This document shows, piece after piece, positions 21,490 to 31,068 of a DNA stretch of 40,626 bases (the stretch's first letter is position 1; each line of letters begins with the position of its first letter). This DNA is from Shewanella canadensis. Lineage in GTDB: Bacteria; Pseudomonadota; Gammaproteobacteria; Enterobacterales; Shewanellaceae. The position numbers were made by a program, and so were the translations under genes. The notes beneath the pieces were generated by a model. That model did no database searches. It was not told the origin of the DNA and saw only the letters and a program-made list of their open reading frames with translations. The stretch spans positions 1 to 40,626 of the forward strand of contig NZ_RXNU01000024.1 in the NCBI RefSeq assembly GCF_003966225.1, in the 5' to 3' direction.

Positions 21490-22326
21490 TTAAACCACTC
21501 GCCGTTGAAAATTAGCGGGGGTGATCAAATAGGCTTGCTTAAAGGCTTTATTGAGATGGCTCTGATCAAAGAAGCCGACTCGATGTGCGATATCCGCAAC
21601 ATTCCCACCTTTAATTAAGGCTTTTTTGGCATACTCGAGCCGCACCCTCTTGAGGTAAGCGTGGGGTGTCATTCCTATCGATTGCTTAAACCTCCTTAAA
21701 AACTGAAATTTACTTAACCCAACAGTGTTTGCCAGTGTTTCGAGTAAAAATTCCTGGCCCGGATCGTCATGAAACATGGCCATGACCTCCTTGATTTGGG
21801 ACTGAGACAGAGCGTTATTATTGTCTGCGGTTTGTTCAGGTACGTTACCGTGGCGTAGAAAAAGCTCGGTGGTGAAGGCCATCATGCTGGTCTCTAACTG
21901 TAAACTACTGAGGTTGCTTTGATGCTGAGTCAACATCATATGAAGCTTTAAAAATGCCTGATATAGATGAGTATCATCGATTAAGGGGGTATGAAAGAAG
22001 CCCTCCGCTTGACTCATCTCCTGACTTATTTGAGACACATAATGAAGTGGAACAGACATCACATGGACTTGGTATCCTTCAGAGGTATAGCTTTGACCAT
22101 TGTGGGTTTCGTCGGGGTTGAGGGTTGATATCAATCCCGGCCCCAAATGATAAGCACTGCCTCTATGGGTATATTGCTGACAACCGCTTGAAACCACACC
22201 TATGTGATAATCGAGATGTACATGTCTGTCGAACTCAAATTGCTTAAAATTGGCTCGGGTCAGCTCTCCCCCTGATAATGCAGGGTTATGCCAATATTGA
22301 ATACTCTCTTTGTGCATAATGTTCAT
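21490..22326 (-). CDS. AraC family transcriptional regulator
   Basis: A 278-residue regulator with an N-terminal cupin-like ligand domain (about 10-165; FDRHVHLDYHIGVVSSG, the histidine-containing strand typical of AraC_binding) and a C-terminal pair of helix-turn-helices (about 180-275; LETLANTVGLSKFQFLRRFKQSIGMTPHAYLKRVRLEYAKKAL ... in two parts, then IAHRVGFFDQSHLNKAFKQ). Organised with lysE, it probably governs that exporter in response to a small ligand. The last 17 codons and the following spacer exist in a second, broken copy about 2.2 kb away at 19167-19284. Confidence 0.88.
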   Translation of the reverse strand: MNIMHKESIQYWHNPALSGGELTRANFKQFEFDRHVHLDYHIGVVSSGCQQYTHRGSAYHLGPGLISTLNPDETHNGQSYTSEGYQVHVMSVPLHYVSQISQEMSQAEGFFHTPLIDDTHLYQAFLKLHMMLTQHQSNLSSLQLETSMMAFTTELFLRHGNVPEQTADNNNALSQSQIKEVMAMFHDDPGQEFLLETLANTVGLSKFQFLRRFKQSIGMTPHAYLKRVRLEYAKKALIKGGNVADIAHRVGFFDQSHLNKAFKQAYLITPANFQRRVV

Positions 22327-22487
22327 CTGGATTCGGTTAAGCGATCATTCTAACGTTAGCCTAAGGCGGTCTTCTAGTAAATAATTGCAGCGCCGATTTA
22401 AACCCCATCAGATAACCGTGTATTTCATTATTAAATAGCTCATAATATCTAACTGGCTAATTTGAAAACCCGATTGGAGCTCAGCTT

Positions 22488-23318
22488 GTGAAAGGACAGA
22501 TTTTACGTGAAATGAAAGTACAACCTGCTATAGAGCCTGAATATGAGGTGCAAAGACGTGTTGCTTTTATTAAGTCTAAGCTGAAAGAGTCGTACACTCA
22601 TACTTTGGTACTTGGGATCAGTGGTGGTGTCGACTCAACGCTTGCCGGTCGATTATGCCAGTTGGCCGTCGATGAGCTAAATGGGGAGAGCCAGCAGACC
22701 GGTTATCAGTTTATTGCCGTGCGTCTGCCTTATCATATTCAGAAAGATGAGCATGAAGCACAGCTAGCCTGTGATTTTATCTCTCCGTCGAAGCAAGTAT
22801 CTGTAAATATCCATGATGGTGTCCTCGGGACCCACCATAACACGCTTAATGGCCTCGAAGCTGCTGGTGTTGACCTTGCTCAGGTTGATAATGTCGACTT
22901 TGTAAAAGGTAACGTTAAGGCCAGGATGCGCATGATAGTGCAGTATGAAATAGCCGGGTTGACCGGTGGACTGGTTGTCGGTACCGATCACAGCGCGGAG
23001 AATATCACCGGATTCTATACCAAGTGGGGAGACGGCGCCTGTGATCTGGCACCGCTGTTTGGATTGAATAAACGTCAGGTTCGTCTGTTAGCGGATTATT
23101 TAGGCGCTCCTAAATTGTTGGTTCACAAGGCGCCAACCGCGGATCTCGAGTGTGATAAACCTCAGCTAGAAGATGAGGCAGCCCTTGGGGTTACCTATGA
23201 TCAGATTGATGACTTCTTAGAGGGTAAACCGGTCGATTCTGCTGTGAATGATAGACTCATAGGGATCTATAAAGCGACGCAACACAAACGTCAGCCAATC
23301 CCGACGATTTACGACTAG
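22488..23318 (+). CDS. nadE: Ammonia-dependent NAD synthetase NadE
   Basis: A 276-residue enzyme that amidates nicotinic acid adenine dinucleotide to NAD using ammonia and ATP, the last step of NAD synthesis. The ATP-pyrophosphatase P-loop SGGVDST is at 45-51, and the conserved GTDHSAENITGFYTKWGDGACDLAPL and HKAPTADLECDKPQLEDEAALG blocks follow. Length matches the E. coli enzyme (275). It starts with GTG, GGAG lying eight bases upstream. No glutaminase domain is present. It stands alone, divergent from araC, and ends at a strong shared terminator. Confidence 0.96.
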   Translation: MKGQILREMKVQPAIEPEYEVQRRVAFIKSKLKESYTHTLVLGISGGVDSTLAGRLCQLAVDELNGESQQTGYQFIAVRLPYHIQKDEHEAQLACDFISPSKQVSVNIHDGVLGTHHNTLNGLEAAGVDLAQVDNVDFVKGNVKARMRMIVQYEIAGLTGGLVVGTDHSAENITGFYTKWGDGACDLAPLFGLNKRQVRLLADYLGAPKLLVHKAPTADLECDKPQLEDEAALGVTYDQIDDFLEGKPVDSAVNDRLIGIYKATQHKRQPIPTIYD

Positions 23319-23355
23319 CCCCTGAGTTTAGGTGGTTTTGATGTTACTCATAGAG

Positions 23356-23378
23356 AAAGGCGCTATCGGCGCCTTTTT
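23356..23378. terminator. Bidirectional terminator shared by nadE and the next gene
   Basis: AAAGGCGC and GCGCCTTT form a stem with a short loop, with T residues after it in the + direction and in the - direction. The last codons (KRRR) and stop of the convergent minus-strand gene lie inside it. Confidence 0.85.
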
Positions 23379-23842
23379 ATTTGCTCTCGGGTCACTTCGA
23401 TAAGTCTATTCGGGTATTGTCGATAGTCTAAGTAGGGCACTTTGAGTATTCGCTCGCCATCAAAATGTAACTTCTCTTCACTATCGAGAGGTATGAACAG
23501 CTTTTCTCTCGTCTCTGACTCCAGCAGTTTCTGTGAAACGCCGCCGACGATGAAGTGCCACTCAACCAGAGAAGATAAATGAGAAGCACCGACTAAGATC
23601 TGCTCATCTTGTTTTAGCAGTTGAGTATCACGATAGTGTTTCCAATTATCATCGGGTGCCGTAATCTTTGCCATAATGGTGAGGATCTTTCGCCAATGAT
23701 TTCCATTGAGTTCGATGAGCTGGGCAACGGCACCGAGATGGTTGTGATGCCAGTTTTGAGGCATCACGGGGGGAGTCGGTAAATAAAAGCAAAACTTTGC
23801 TGATGGGCTACCTAAGTTATTTATGATGGGACGATCCAACAT
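23363..23842 (-). CDS. Conserved hypothetical protein, unknown function
   Basis: A 159-residue soluble protein with no signal peptide or membrane helix. It is rich in Trp and His in its first half (PVMPQNWHHNHLGAVAQLI, NGNHWRKILTIMAKI) and has a central block SSLVEWHFIVGGVSQKLL, giving the look of a compact alpha/beta domain. I do not recognise the family with certainty. It converges with nadE and shares its terminator. A MITE-like element (copy C) lies about 55 bp upstream of the start and therefore within or near its promoter. Confidence 0.65.
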   Translation of the reverse strand: MLDRPIINNLGSPSAKFCFYLPTPPVMPQNWHHNHLGAVAQLIELNGNHWRKILTIMAKITAPDDNWKHYRDTQLLKQDEQILVGASHLSSLVEWHFIVGGVSQKLLESETREKLFIPLDSEEKLHFDGERILKVPYLDYRQYPNRLIEVTREQIKRRR

Positions 23843-23896
23843 TATCTATACTGATACGCGATAGGAGTTTGATATAAGATACTCAAAGTGTGTAAG

Positions 23897-24211
23897 TTAT
23901 ACCAATCGATATAAGAAAGTGGTCTACTCAGAGTTTTTTTTGCAAACTAATTCAAGGCGAATGGATGAGGGAATGGTGCTCCCTTGTGAAGTTTTTCAAC
24001 GCAGAAGTAGGCAGCCAAAAACACTCCTGAAAGGCGAGTTTTAGCGCATCCGATGCTGTGTTAACGAGCTTAAACGTAGAATAACTATGTTCTTCACTCG
24101 TTGCGAACAACACGGATGTTGTGAATGCCCTTTATGCAGGAGCAATAAAGGGCCTTGCCTCAGAAGCGCTAAATTCTCGCTGAGCGAGCACATCTTTATA
24201 CCGATTGGTAT
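23897..24211. mobile_element. MITE-like repeat element, copy C (with 49-bp insert)
   Basis: Begins TTATACCAATCGATATAAG and ends CTTTATACCGATTGGTAT, in the same orientation as copy A and closely similar throughout. At 24105-24153 it carries 49 extra bases absent from A and B, made of two hairpins: ACAACACGGATGTTGT and GCCCTTTATGCAGGAGCAATAAAGGGC (in part). It fills most of the gap between the unknown gene and the hydrolase gene. Confidence 0.87.
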
Positions 24212-24271
24212 TGGCAAATGGATCGGCTCTTTTCAGTTATCAGGCTTTCAATACCGTCTTCAAGGGAATTC

Positions 24272-25741
24272 ATGAGAACGATAGTTATCGGTTCGACTAA
24301 GCATCTTATTCTGGCGCTCATTTATGCTTCGCTTGGGATCGCTATCGCATTGCTTACCGTCGGAGTTTGGTTGTTAAACTCCAGACCAGATCTTGATATT
24401 TGGCATACAACACAATTGACTTCTGAGTATGACAGAAGGCTTGAACTTACCGGTTTTACCGAGTATCAAGAGCTTGAAAAGCGGCTTTTTGAAGAGCTTG
24501 AGACCGAGATCTACAGTCACACTACAGGTCCACATTCATCAATATTAAATCGCTATGTACATGGCAGTTTAGCCGATCCTAAAAAGTGGCGAAATGATTG
24601 GAATCGAACTTACGAATGGCCGCTACCTGATGCCAGGTTTGGTGTTCTGCTGCTTCATGGCATGTCTGACTCTCCCTACGCCTTATCCCACGTAGCAAAG
24701 CATTTTAAGGGGGAGGCGCATCTGCTTGGTTTGAGATTACCCGGACACGGCACCATACCTTCGGGGCTGGTGGCGCTTGAGTGGCAAGATATGGCATCGG
24801 CGGTATCACTTGCTACCCGGCATATGCGAGAAGTACTGAAAGGGCGGCCACTCTATGTGGTTGGGTTTTCGACAGGGGCAGCCTTGGCGTTAAACCATGA
24901 ATTGGAGCGACTCTCGAAAAACCAGGAGATGGATTACGCCGGGATGATATTTATCTCTCCGGCTATAGGTTTACCTCCCGTGGCAGCTGGAGCTAAGTGG
25001 CAAGCACGTTTAGGACAGATGTTAGGGTTAGAAAAACTCAGTTGGAATAGTATTCAAACGGAATACGATCCGTTTAAATATAACTCTTTTGCGGTGAATG
25101 CTGGTGATGTGGTCTATCAACTAGCCGAACGTAATCAAGCTATTATGGATAAGCTGTCGGCGGAGCAGTTATTGACTATACCGCCCATATTATCGTTTCA
25201 GTCTATCACCGACGCGACCGTCTCGAGTTTGTCAGTTATCTCCGATCTCTATCTGCGATTGCCTGATAATGGTCACCAGTTGGTGATGTTCGATATCAAT
25301 CGAACCCAGGTGAATATGAGCTTGATACCCTATGATCCCTTATCTGCATTGAATGAGCTGATAAGGGGCCAAAATTTACAATTTGAGTATACCTTGATTG
25401 AAAACCTTAATGATTCAGATGAAAGCCTAAGTCGGGTACAGGCGACAAGTCACGTTTTTGATCGTCTCCCCACTAGCACATTGTTAACACAGAGATGGCC
25501 AAGAAATGTCTATTCTCTGTCCCATGTAGCATTGCCATACCCTATGGAGGACAGTCTCTATGGTCCGGAAGGAGTGCATTTTGTAGAGCGTGTTCAAATT
25601 GGTGCAGCCTCATCGAGAGGGGAGAGAGGCGTTTTGAACGTATCTGCCGATGAAATATTAAGACAGAAATGGAATCCCTTCTTCCCATATACTATCCAAA
25701 AGATTGATGACTTCTTGTTATCCCTTGATATTGAACCTTGA
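24272..25741 (+). CDS. Membrane-anchored alpha/beta hydrolase (serine esterase/lipase-like)
   Basis: About 489 residues from the ATG preceded by AAGGGA; an in-frame start 18 codons earlier lies partly in the MITE flank. One N-terminal membrane helix (LILALIYASLGIAIALLTVGVWLL, in two runs) anchors the protein, with the rest probably periplasmic. The alpha/beta hydrolase fold shows the oxyanion block VLLLHGMSDSPYALSHVA, LRLPGHGTIPSG, the nucleophile elbow GFSTG, an acid candidate in SITDATVS, and a catalytic His candidate in SLSHVALPYP. The substrate is unknown; the fold is shared with lysophospholipases and monoglyceride lipases. It converges with the GGDEF gene with only five bases between. 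Confidence 0.85.
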   Translation: MRTIVIGSTKHLILALIYASLGIAIALLTVGVWLLNSRPDLDIWHTTQLTSEYDRRLELTGFTEYQELEKRLFEELETEIYSHTTGPHSSILNRYVHGSLADPKKWRNDWNRTYEWPLPDARFGVLLLHGMSDSPYALSHVAKHFKGEAHLLGLRLPGHGTIPSGLVALEWQDMASAVSLATRHMREVLKGRPLYVVGFSTGAALALNHELERLSKNQEMDYAGMIFISPAIGLPPVAAGAKWQARLGQMLGLEKLSWNSIQTEYDPFKYNSFAVNAGDVVYQLAERNQAIMDKLSAEQLLTIPPILSFQSITDATVSSLSVISDLYLRLPDNGHQLVMFDINRTQVNMSLIPYDPLSALNELIRGQNLQFEYTLIENLNDSDESLSRVQATSHVFDRLPTSTLLTQRWPRNVYSLSHVALPYPMEDSLYGPEGVHFVERVQIGAASSRGERGVLNVSADEILRQKWNPFFPYTIQKIDDFLLSLDIEP

Positions 25742-25746
25742 TATTT

Positions 25747-27927
25747 TTACGCTGAGGGTTGGGTATCGGGGATTGAGATGATGACGCGATCCCTTCCTTG
25801 GTTCTTAGCATTATATAAATTCTGATCGGCCTCTTTAAACCAGGTTTCTAACGATTCACTATAACTCGCATTGGACACTATAGCGCCGATACTCACTGTC
25901 ATGGTCATGCTTGTATTACCCTGTGGATTGTCAATTTGTAACTGACTGATCGTACGCCTGAACTCATTAAGGTGCTCTTCAATCATGAGCACATTACACA
26001 GGGGCAGGATTAACAGAAATTCCTCTCCACCATATCTGGCTATGACATCGGTATCCCGTTTGAAAAACTGCTTCATTTTATTGGCAATAACACGTAAGCA
26101 TTCATCACCGCCTTGGTGCCCATAGGTGTCATTAATGTCTTTAAAATTGTCGATATCGAGAATCGCCAACGCCATGGCTTCATCACTTCGGTGACAAAAT
26201 TCCTGTGTCGTACGGAATTTGTCTTCGGCATAGCGGCGATTATACAGCCCGGTTAACTCATCGCTTTCGGCGAGTGATTGAAGTTTCTTATTCACCTTTT
26301 CAAGTTCAAAGGTACGTATTGCCACTTTCTCTTCCAACTCTAACTGATGACTTATCAGTTGCTGTTTACTCTGACGCAAGCTTTGAAAAAGGGTCAGAAA
26401 TTCGCGGGGAGACTCCTGATCGATATTATAATCGCTCGCATCTTGATATCCCTTTTCTGCAAACTTATTTGCCAAGATACTCAAAGGGGTGGTTAACCTT
26501 TGGCTGATAACGCGGGTCAGTATGATAGTGATGATAAGTGAAAGCATCAGGATAGCAAAAGTGGTGAGGTATTGAGTCTCTACTGTTTTCAATAGTGGCG
26601 CGAAGGGGTGAACAACATATAGCTGCCAGCCGTTGTTGAGTGTGTAGCTGGCATAGACAAATTCAGGGTTTGGGTTATCGATGTCGTGTAGGTTGAGCAT
26701 ATCTAAATTGGTTTTGTACTTTTTGCCACTCTTAGCCCTGGTGAATTGTGACAATGGGGCAAGACTAAGAGGAGACGATGCATAGATGACCCGGTCATTC
26801 TCGTCGACGATTATCATCGACTGTTGGTGATGATTATGGCTCGCGCTTTTTTTATCGATATCAGCAAAGGTCTTCAGGTTCAAAGAGCCTTCGATAATGC
26901 CTATGGGCTGATTTGTATTTTCACTTTGATAGATTGGCGCACTGACCGCGACGATGGGATCGCTGCCAAAACCTCTTCCTAGAAAAACGGGGGAGACGTA
27001 GGTTATCTGGTTGAAAAAAGCCTCCTGAAAGTAATGTCGGTCTTTAATATTTAAATTGTTAGTGTTTTCCTTATCATGATTAAGACGGGAAAAGGGACTC
27101 GCAGAGACGATTTTTGCATCGGCATCGGCAACCAGCATAGTGATGAAACCAGGATAACTTTGGTGAAGTTTTGAGAGTCGATTCTGCCAATTTTGACTAT
27201 TCGTTTGAGACAGACTAAGCAATCTTGATGCATTATCTATCGCTTTCTTATGAGTATCGATAAATACTTCTGTGGCCAGACCTAAATGTGTTGCTGAGTC
27301 CTGTAAGCTTTGCTGAAGCCTAGCTTGCTGTTTTTCTATCATCTGGTGATTGAATATTAATGTCGAGCCTAGCAGAGAGATGGTGAGGACTAAGGTGAAG
27401 CTATAGGTGAGTTGTGCATTAAAGGTTCTGCGTTTTTGATCTTTTACCTTACCTTCTAAATTCCAAAGTGAAGAAAACAAGGTGACCACGAGTGAGCCAA
27501 GCGCTGCGTAGATTAAACCATTGACCCCTTGTTTAAGCGTAATAAATGAGATGTGACTCTCGGGTTGGTTGGAAAACAGAAGGATATAAGCGTAAAAAAG
27601 TGGCATACCGATGACCAGCCAATAACCAATGTCGGCATAAAGAGCGTAAATATCTTTTCTGCGGGCGTAACCCAGCCAGATGGCTTCCAGGCTAAATAAT
27701 ATGAATACATGCCAACTCCCCCAAGTGATAAAAAGACCAATAGCGCAAAGTATGGCAGTGAGCAGGGCGAACCAGGGGCCGAGCAGAATTGCCGAAATAA
27801 CGACGACAATATTTCCTAAGATAAGCTGAACATTACCGAAAAGGGGGATAGGGTATAGGTTAGCCAATAGGCCCATCAGGCCTAGTACCAGAGATATTGT
27901 GAAATGTTGTCGATTTATTTTGAACAT
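25747..27927 (-). CDS. Membrane GGDEF diguanylate cyclase with dCache-like sensor
   Basis: A 726-residue protein. Residues 1-165 contain about five membrane helices of a MASE-like input module. A further helix (about 172-192) leads to a periplasmic dCache-like sensor (about 200-445; KDRHYFQEAF ... VSPVFLGRGFGSDPIVAVSAPIY). Another helix (about 450-470), HAMP and a coiled coil follow, then GGDEF (about 555-715) with the active signature ARYGGEEF. The product-inhibition I-site RDTD lies five residues before GGEEF, so feedback by cyclic di-GMP is expected. It makes c-di-GMP from GTP. It is not linked in an operon with either HD-GYP gene. Confidence 0.92.
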   Translation of the reverse strand: MFKINRQHFTISLVLGLMGLLANLYPIPLFGNVQLILGNIVVVISAILLGPWFALLTAILCAIGLFITWGSWHVFILFSLEAIWLGYARRKDIYALYADIGYWLVIGMPLFYAYILLFSNQPESHISFITLKQGVNGLIYAALGSLVVTLFSSLWNLEGKVKDQKRRTFNAQLTYSFTLVLTISLLGSTLIFNHQMIEKQQARLQQSLQDSATHLGLATEVFIDTHKKAIDNASRLLSLSQTNSQNWQNRLSKLHQSYPGFITMLVADADAKIVSASPFSRLNHDKENTNNLNIKDRHYFQEAFFNQITYVSPVFLGRGFGSDPIVAVSAPIYQSENTNQPIGIIEGSLNLKTFADIDKKSASHNHHQQSMIIVDENDRVIYASSPLSLAPLSQFTRAKSGKKYKTNLDMLNLHDIDNPNPEFVYASYTLNNGWQLYVVHPFAPLLKTVETQYLTTFAILMLSLIITIILTRVISQRLTTPLSILANKFAEKGYQDASDYNIDQESPREFLTLFQSLRQSKQQLISHQLELEEKVAIRTFELEKVNKKLQSLAESDELTGLYNRRYAEDKFRTTQEFCHRSDEAMALAILDIDNFKDINDTYGHQGGDECLRVIANKMKQFFKRDTDVIARYGGEEFLLILPLCNVLMIEEHLNEFRRTISQLQIDNPQGNTSMTMTVSIGAIVSNASYSESLETWFKEADQNLYNAKNQGRDRVIISIPDTQPSA

Positions 27928-28197
27928 AAAGCCTTATAATTATTGATATCATGGCTAATTATAGATGCTAGCGGCTAAAACCAAGTTACTCAATATAAAT
28001 GTAACATGTGGGGCGTTTTTGCTTAAAAAGCAGACAGCCCTAGTTCGATGCGTTCCGAGAGCAGGTGTTCATAAAGTGGATAAATACGAATGGAGATAAA
28101 AGTTCGGGGGGTCAACCGGAGACGATGATTTGCAGCCCGATCTAAGCCGCCGCTTGGTGAAGCCGGCAGCTTAATAAAGGCTCAGAATTTTTTCAGC

Positions 28198-28773
28198 TTA
28201 TTTAGAATCTGCACGACTCATAAATTTATGCTCGGCAGTATTAATCTTAATCTTCTCACCGTTTGCAATATATTCAGGAACTTGTACCGAAAGACCGGTA
28301 GAGAGGATGGCAGGCTTAGTGCGTGCACTGGCAGAGGCGCCCTTAATGGAAGGATCTGTCTCAACAATGACCAGCTCGACGTTAGCGGGAAGCTCGATAG
28401 CCACAGGTGTCCCATCGACGGTAAGTACTTGCAGCCCTTGAGTCTCTTCATTAATAAAGAGGATCTCGTCTGCAATCGAGTCCTTATTGAAGTGGTAGGG
28501 AGTATAGTCAGCGATATCCATGAAAACATATTCATCGCCATCAATATAGGAGAAGCTCACTTCGTGGCGGCTTAGGTCTGCCAAATTGATCATCTCATCG
28601 GCTTTGAAAGTATGATCGAGTTTCGACCCGGTTGCCACATCGTACATACGCATGCGATATAAACTGCCACCGGAGCGACCTTGCGGTACAGAACGTTCAA
28701 TGTCTCGGATGAGATAAACATTATTGTTAAACTCGATTGCGGTATTCTTTTTTACGTCACTAGCCTTAGGCAT
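28198..28773 (-). CDS. yeiP: Elongation factor P-like protein EfpL (YeiP)
   Basis: About 191 residues from MPKASDVKKN; an in-frame upstream start adds 11 residues foreign to the family. The protein matches E. coli YeiP over its whole length: KOW domain (MPKASDVKKNTAIEFNNNVYL), LYRMRMYDVATG, central FSYIDGDEYVFMDIADYTPYHF, and C-terminal IVETDPSIKGASASARTKPA. EfpL assists ribosomes at polyproline and other difficult sequences. The tip loop (SVPQGRSGGS) has an arginine rather than the lysine of classical EF-P, as in EfpL. It is encoded alone, upstream of the GGDEF gene on the same strand with a gap of 270 bp that contains no other gene. Confidence 0.93.
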   Translation of the reverse strand: MPKASDVKKNTAIEFNNNVYLIRDIERSVPQGRSGGSLYRMRMYDVATGSKLDHTFKADEMINLADLSRHEVSFSYIDGDEYVFMDIADYTPYHFNKDSIADEILFINEETQGLQVLTVDGTPVAIELPANVELVIVETDPSIKGASASARTKPAILSTGLSVQVPEYIANGEKIKINTAEHKFMSRADSK

Positions 28774-28988
28774 GATAAAGATCTCGAAAAATTCAGTGGC
28801 AGACAAAATATCATGAAGTTAGTCAGATACCAATCCAGCCTTGACCAAATCCAGCGGATTTGTGCACCAAAGCCCTGCGATTACCCTTTAATCTGTCGTT
28901 TATTCATCTTGCATTTTCGTTAATCAAATCCGTGTTATCTGACTAGGTTGAATAATACTCAACACTTGCGAATAATACATGCAAATAG

Positions 28989-30560
28989 TCAGTCGGAAAG
29001 TGCTTGGGTGGCGGTGACGCCAGACTCTTTAATAAACTCTTTATCGTGACTGACCAATATAAAGCTCCCCGGATACCGGTTAAGCGCTGCAGCGAGTAAC
29101 TGTTTCGAAGCGATATCTAAATGATTGTCGGGCTCATCTAGCAAGAGTAAGGGAAGAGGGGTTTGATGAGTGACAATCAAAATACAGAGTTTCATCTTTT
29201 CTCCGCCACTAAGAACACCGACATTCCGGTTAACACTCTGCCCCCTGAATCCTATTCCTGCAAGTAGGGTTCGTGATCGAGTATCTGGGAGAGCCGGGCA
29301 GTAATGGCTGATATTTTCTAACAGGGATACCTCAGGCTTGAGCAGGTCAAAATATTGGTCCAGATAGAAGAGGGGGGCGTTTAGATAAACCCGACCACTT
29401 GCAGGTTCCAGCTCGCCTGATAATACTTTCATCAGGGTCGATTTACCCATACCATTATTACCTGACAGGTGGAGTTTATCCCCTGTAGACAATAAAAAGT
29501 TTAATGGGTTTACCCCTTTATAGGGCAGGATTAGCTCCTCGACGCGGATCTGGAGATGTTGTTTCTCTATGACCGACTGCATGTGTAATGCTTGGGGTTT
29601 TAACGTTTCTCTTTGCTGAGTTAATTGAGATATCGTTGCGTCATTCAGACTGAGTTGCTTATCTCTTTGGATTGCCCTGGCGGAAGCGGATTGCTCGGCT
29701 CTGTCACGCATGGTATTGAGTAACACCTTAGCCTGACTACCTGACCTTCTTAATCTTGTACCACCTGCGGCTCTCCTTTGCGCTTTTTCGTGACTCATTT
29801 GAGTTTGCTGTCGGATCTGCTTATGCTTAAGTTTTTCGTTGGCAAGTTTGCGGTCTATGGCGGTTAACTGGGCTCGCTTTTGGGCCTCATAACAGGTGTA
29901 ATTACCACGGTATTGAGTTAGGCCTAAGGTATTTAACTCAAATATTACTTCGACATGCTTAAGCAGTTCACGGTCATGGCTGACGATGAGTATTCGTGCG
30001 CGTGATTTTTGTATCTGCTCAATGAGCCAGTTTTTCCCTTGGTTATCCAGATGATTTGAGGGTTCATCTAGAATGAGCAGTTCAGCACCTGAATTAAATA
30101 GTTTTTGCAGGCGTAATTTAGCCATCTCTCCACCACTTAATTGAGCGCAAGGGCGGTGGATAGAACGGGATAAATTGATAGCGCTAAGCTGGCTCTCTAA
30201 AGTCTCCCTGATATGCCAATTATCGCCTATGGTGTCGATATCCTCTAAGGAGGCTTGGCCTTGCTCTATTCTGCTTAGTGCGAGTAGCAGATGCTCTACC
30301 TCCATAAATTGCGCGATATTTTGCAGTTTCTTCCCGCTTGGCTCTTGCTGCCTGAAGTAGCCTAACTTAGCGCGACAAGAGACAGAGCCTAAATCTGGCT
30401 GGCATTCTCCCGCCAATATTGAAGCCAATACAGACTTTCCTGCGCCATTGCGGCCGACAAGAGCCGTTAATTTAGAATCAATGGATAATGAGAGTTCACT
30501 GAAAAGTCTCTCGCCTGTGTTTAACTTAAACGATACTCGATGAGCATGTAATATTGGCAT
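28989..30560 (-). CDS. ABC-F family ATPase (ribosome-associated type)
   Basis: About 523 residues from MPILHAHRVSF, which has AGGAGG four bases upstream. Two ATPase domains lie in one chain without membrane helices: Walker A GRNGAGKS, signature LSGGEMAKLRL, Walker B LLILDEPSNHLD; then Walker A GNNGMGKST, signature LSGGEKMKLCI and Walker B LLLLDEPDNHLD. A charged linker (about 225-330) joins them, as in ABC-F proteins that act on ribosomes in translation or antibiotic protection. It is shorter than Uup or YheS and not clearly any of the four E. coli paralogues, so the specific role is open. It has a long upstream region of about 500 bp before the tRNA-Pro gene. Confidence 0.88.
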   Translation of the reverse strand: MPILHAHRVSFKLNTGERLFSELSLSIDSKLTALVGRNGAGKSVLASILAGECQPDLGSVSCRAKLGYFRQQEPSGKKLQNIAQFMEVEHLLLALSRIEQGQASLEDIDTIGDNWHIRETLESQLSAINLSRSIHRPCAQLSGGEMAKLRLQKLFNSGAELLILDEPSNHLDNQGKNWLIEQIQKSRARILIVSHDRELLKHVEVIFELNTLGLTQYRGNYTCYEAQKRAQLTAIDRKLANEKLKHKQIRQQTQMSHEKAQRRAAGGTRLRRSGSQAKVLLNTMRDRAEQSASARAIQRDKQLSLNDATISQLTQQRETLKPQALHMQSVIEKQHLQIRVEELILPYKGVNPLNFLLSTGDKLHLSGNNGMGKSTLMKVLSGELEPASGRVYLNAPLFYLDQYFDLLKPEVSLLENISHYCPALPDTRSRTLLAGIGFRGQSVNRNVGVLSGGEKMKLCILIVTHQTPLPLLLLDEPDNHLDIASKQLLAAALNRYPGSFILVSHDKEFIKESGVTATQALSD

Positions 30561-31028
30561 AGCGCCTCCTGATAGCAACTTACAAAAGATGGATCAGGGG
30601 AGGCCTGTCTGCATAAGAAAGATCGTTCGTTCTTAGCAATTTGTTTATGCCTTAAGGATCTTCTGACTGAGACGACTATTAAGCTGTTAATAGCCGAACA
30701 CGGACAATAGAGATACTTGAGCTGCGCCTTCTAACCCTGAGGTTCCATAAAAATTAAGATGGAAAACTTAGAGTTAGTTGTTCATCGAGGCGAAGACTCC
30801 AATAATAAGGATAGGAAAATTGACGCGCCAGTCTCAAGGGGAGAGTAGGCACTTATACCGATTGGTATTAGTGGGATGAATAGTAAAAGGCGGTGAATGA
30901 AAAGTAAACGTATTTTGTTCTTTTTAGAATATGGTCTGGCTGGCCATCAATTTAAGTTACAGACAAAATGGTGGGTTTGCTCGGTAGAAGATGCCTGCTG
31001 CACATATGTGGCTTTTAGGCCGGAAAGC
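30561..31028. other. Intergenic region upstream of the ABC-F gene
   Basis: No convincing gene on either strand. It holds a solitary palindromic MITE end (ATACCGATTGGTAT at 30855-30868) and several short inverted repeats such as GCATAA/TTATGC on the ABC-F leader side. On the minus strand a very short ORF (ATG AAC AAC TAA) follows GGAG at a long distance; it is too small to support. Confidence 0.5.
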
Positions 31029-31062
31029 AAAAAGGCAGAACTCTTTCGAATTCTGCCTTTTT
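31029..31062 (-). terminator. Terminator of tRNA-Pro
   Basis: AAAAAGGCAGAA and TTCTGCCTTTTT form a strong stem, with T residues following in the minus direction, seven bases after the tRNA CCA end. Confidence 0.88.
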
Positions 31063-31068
31063 AGAATG

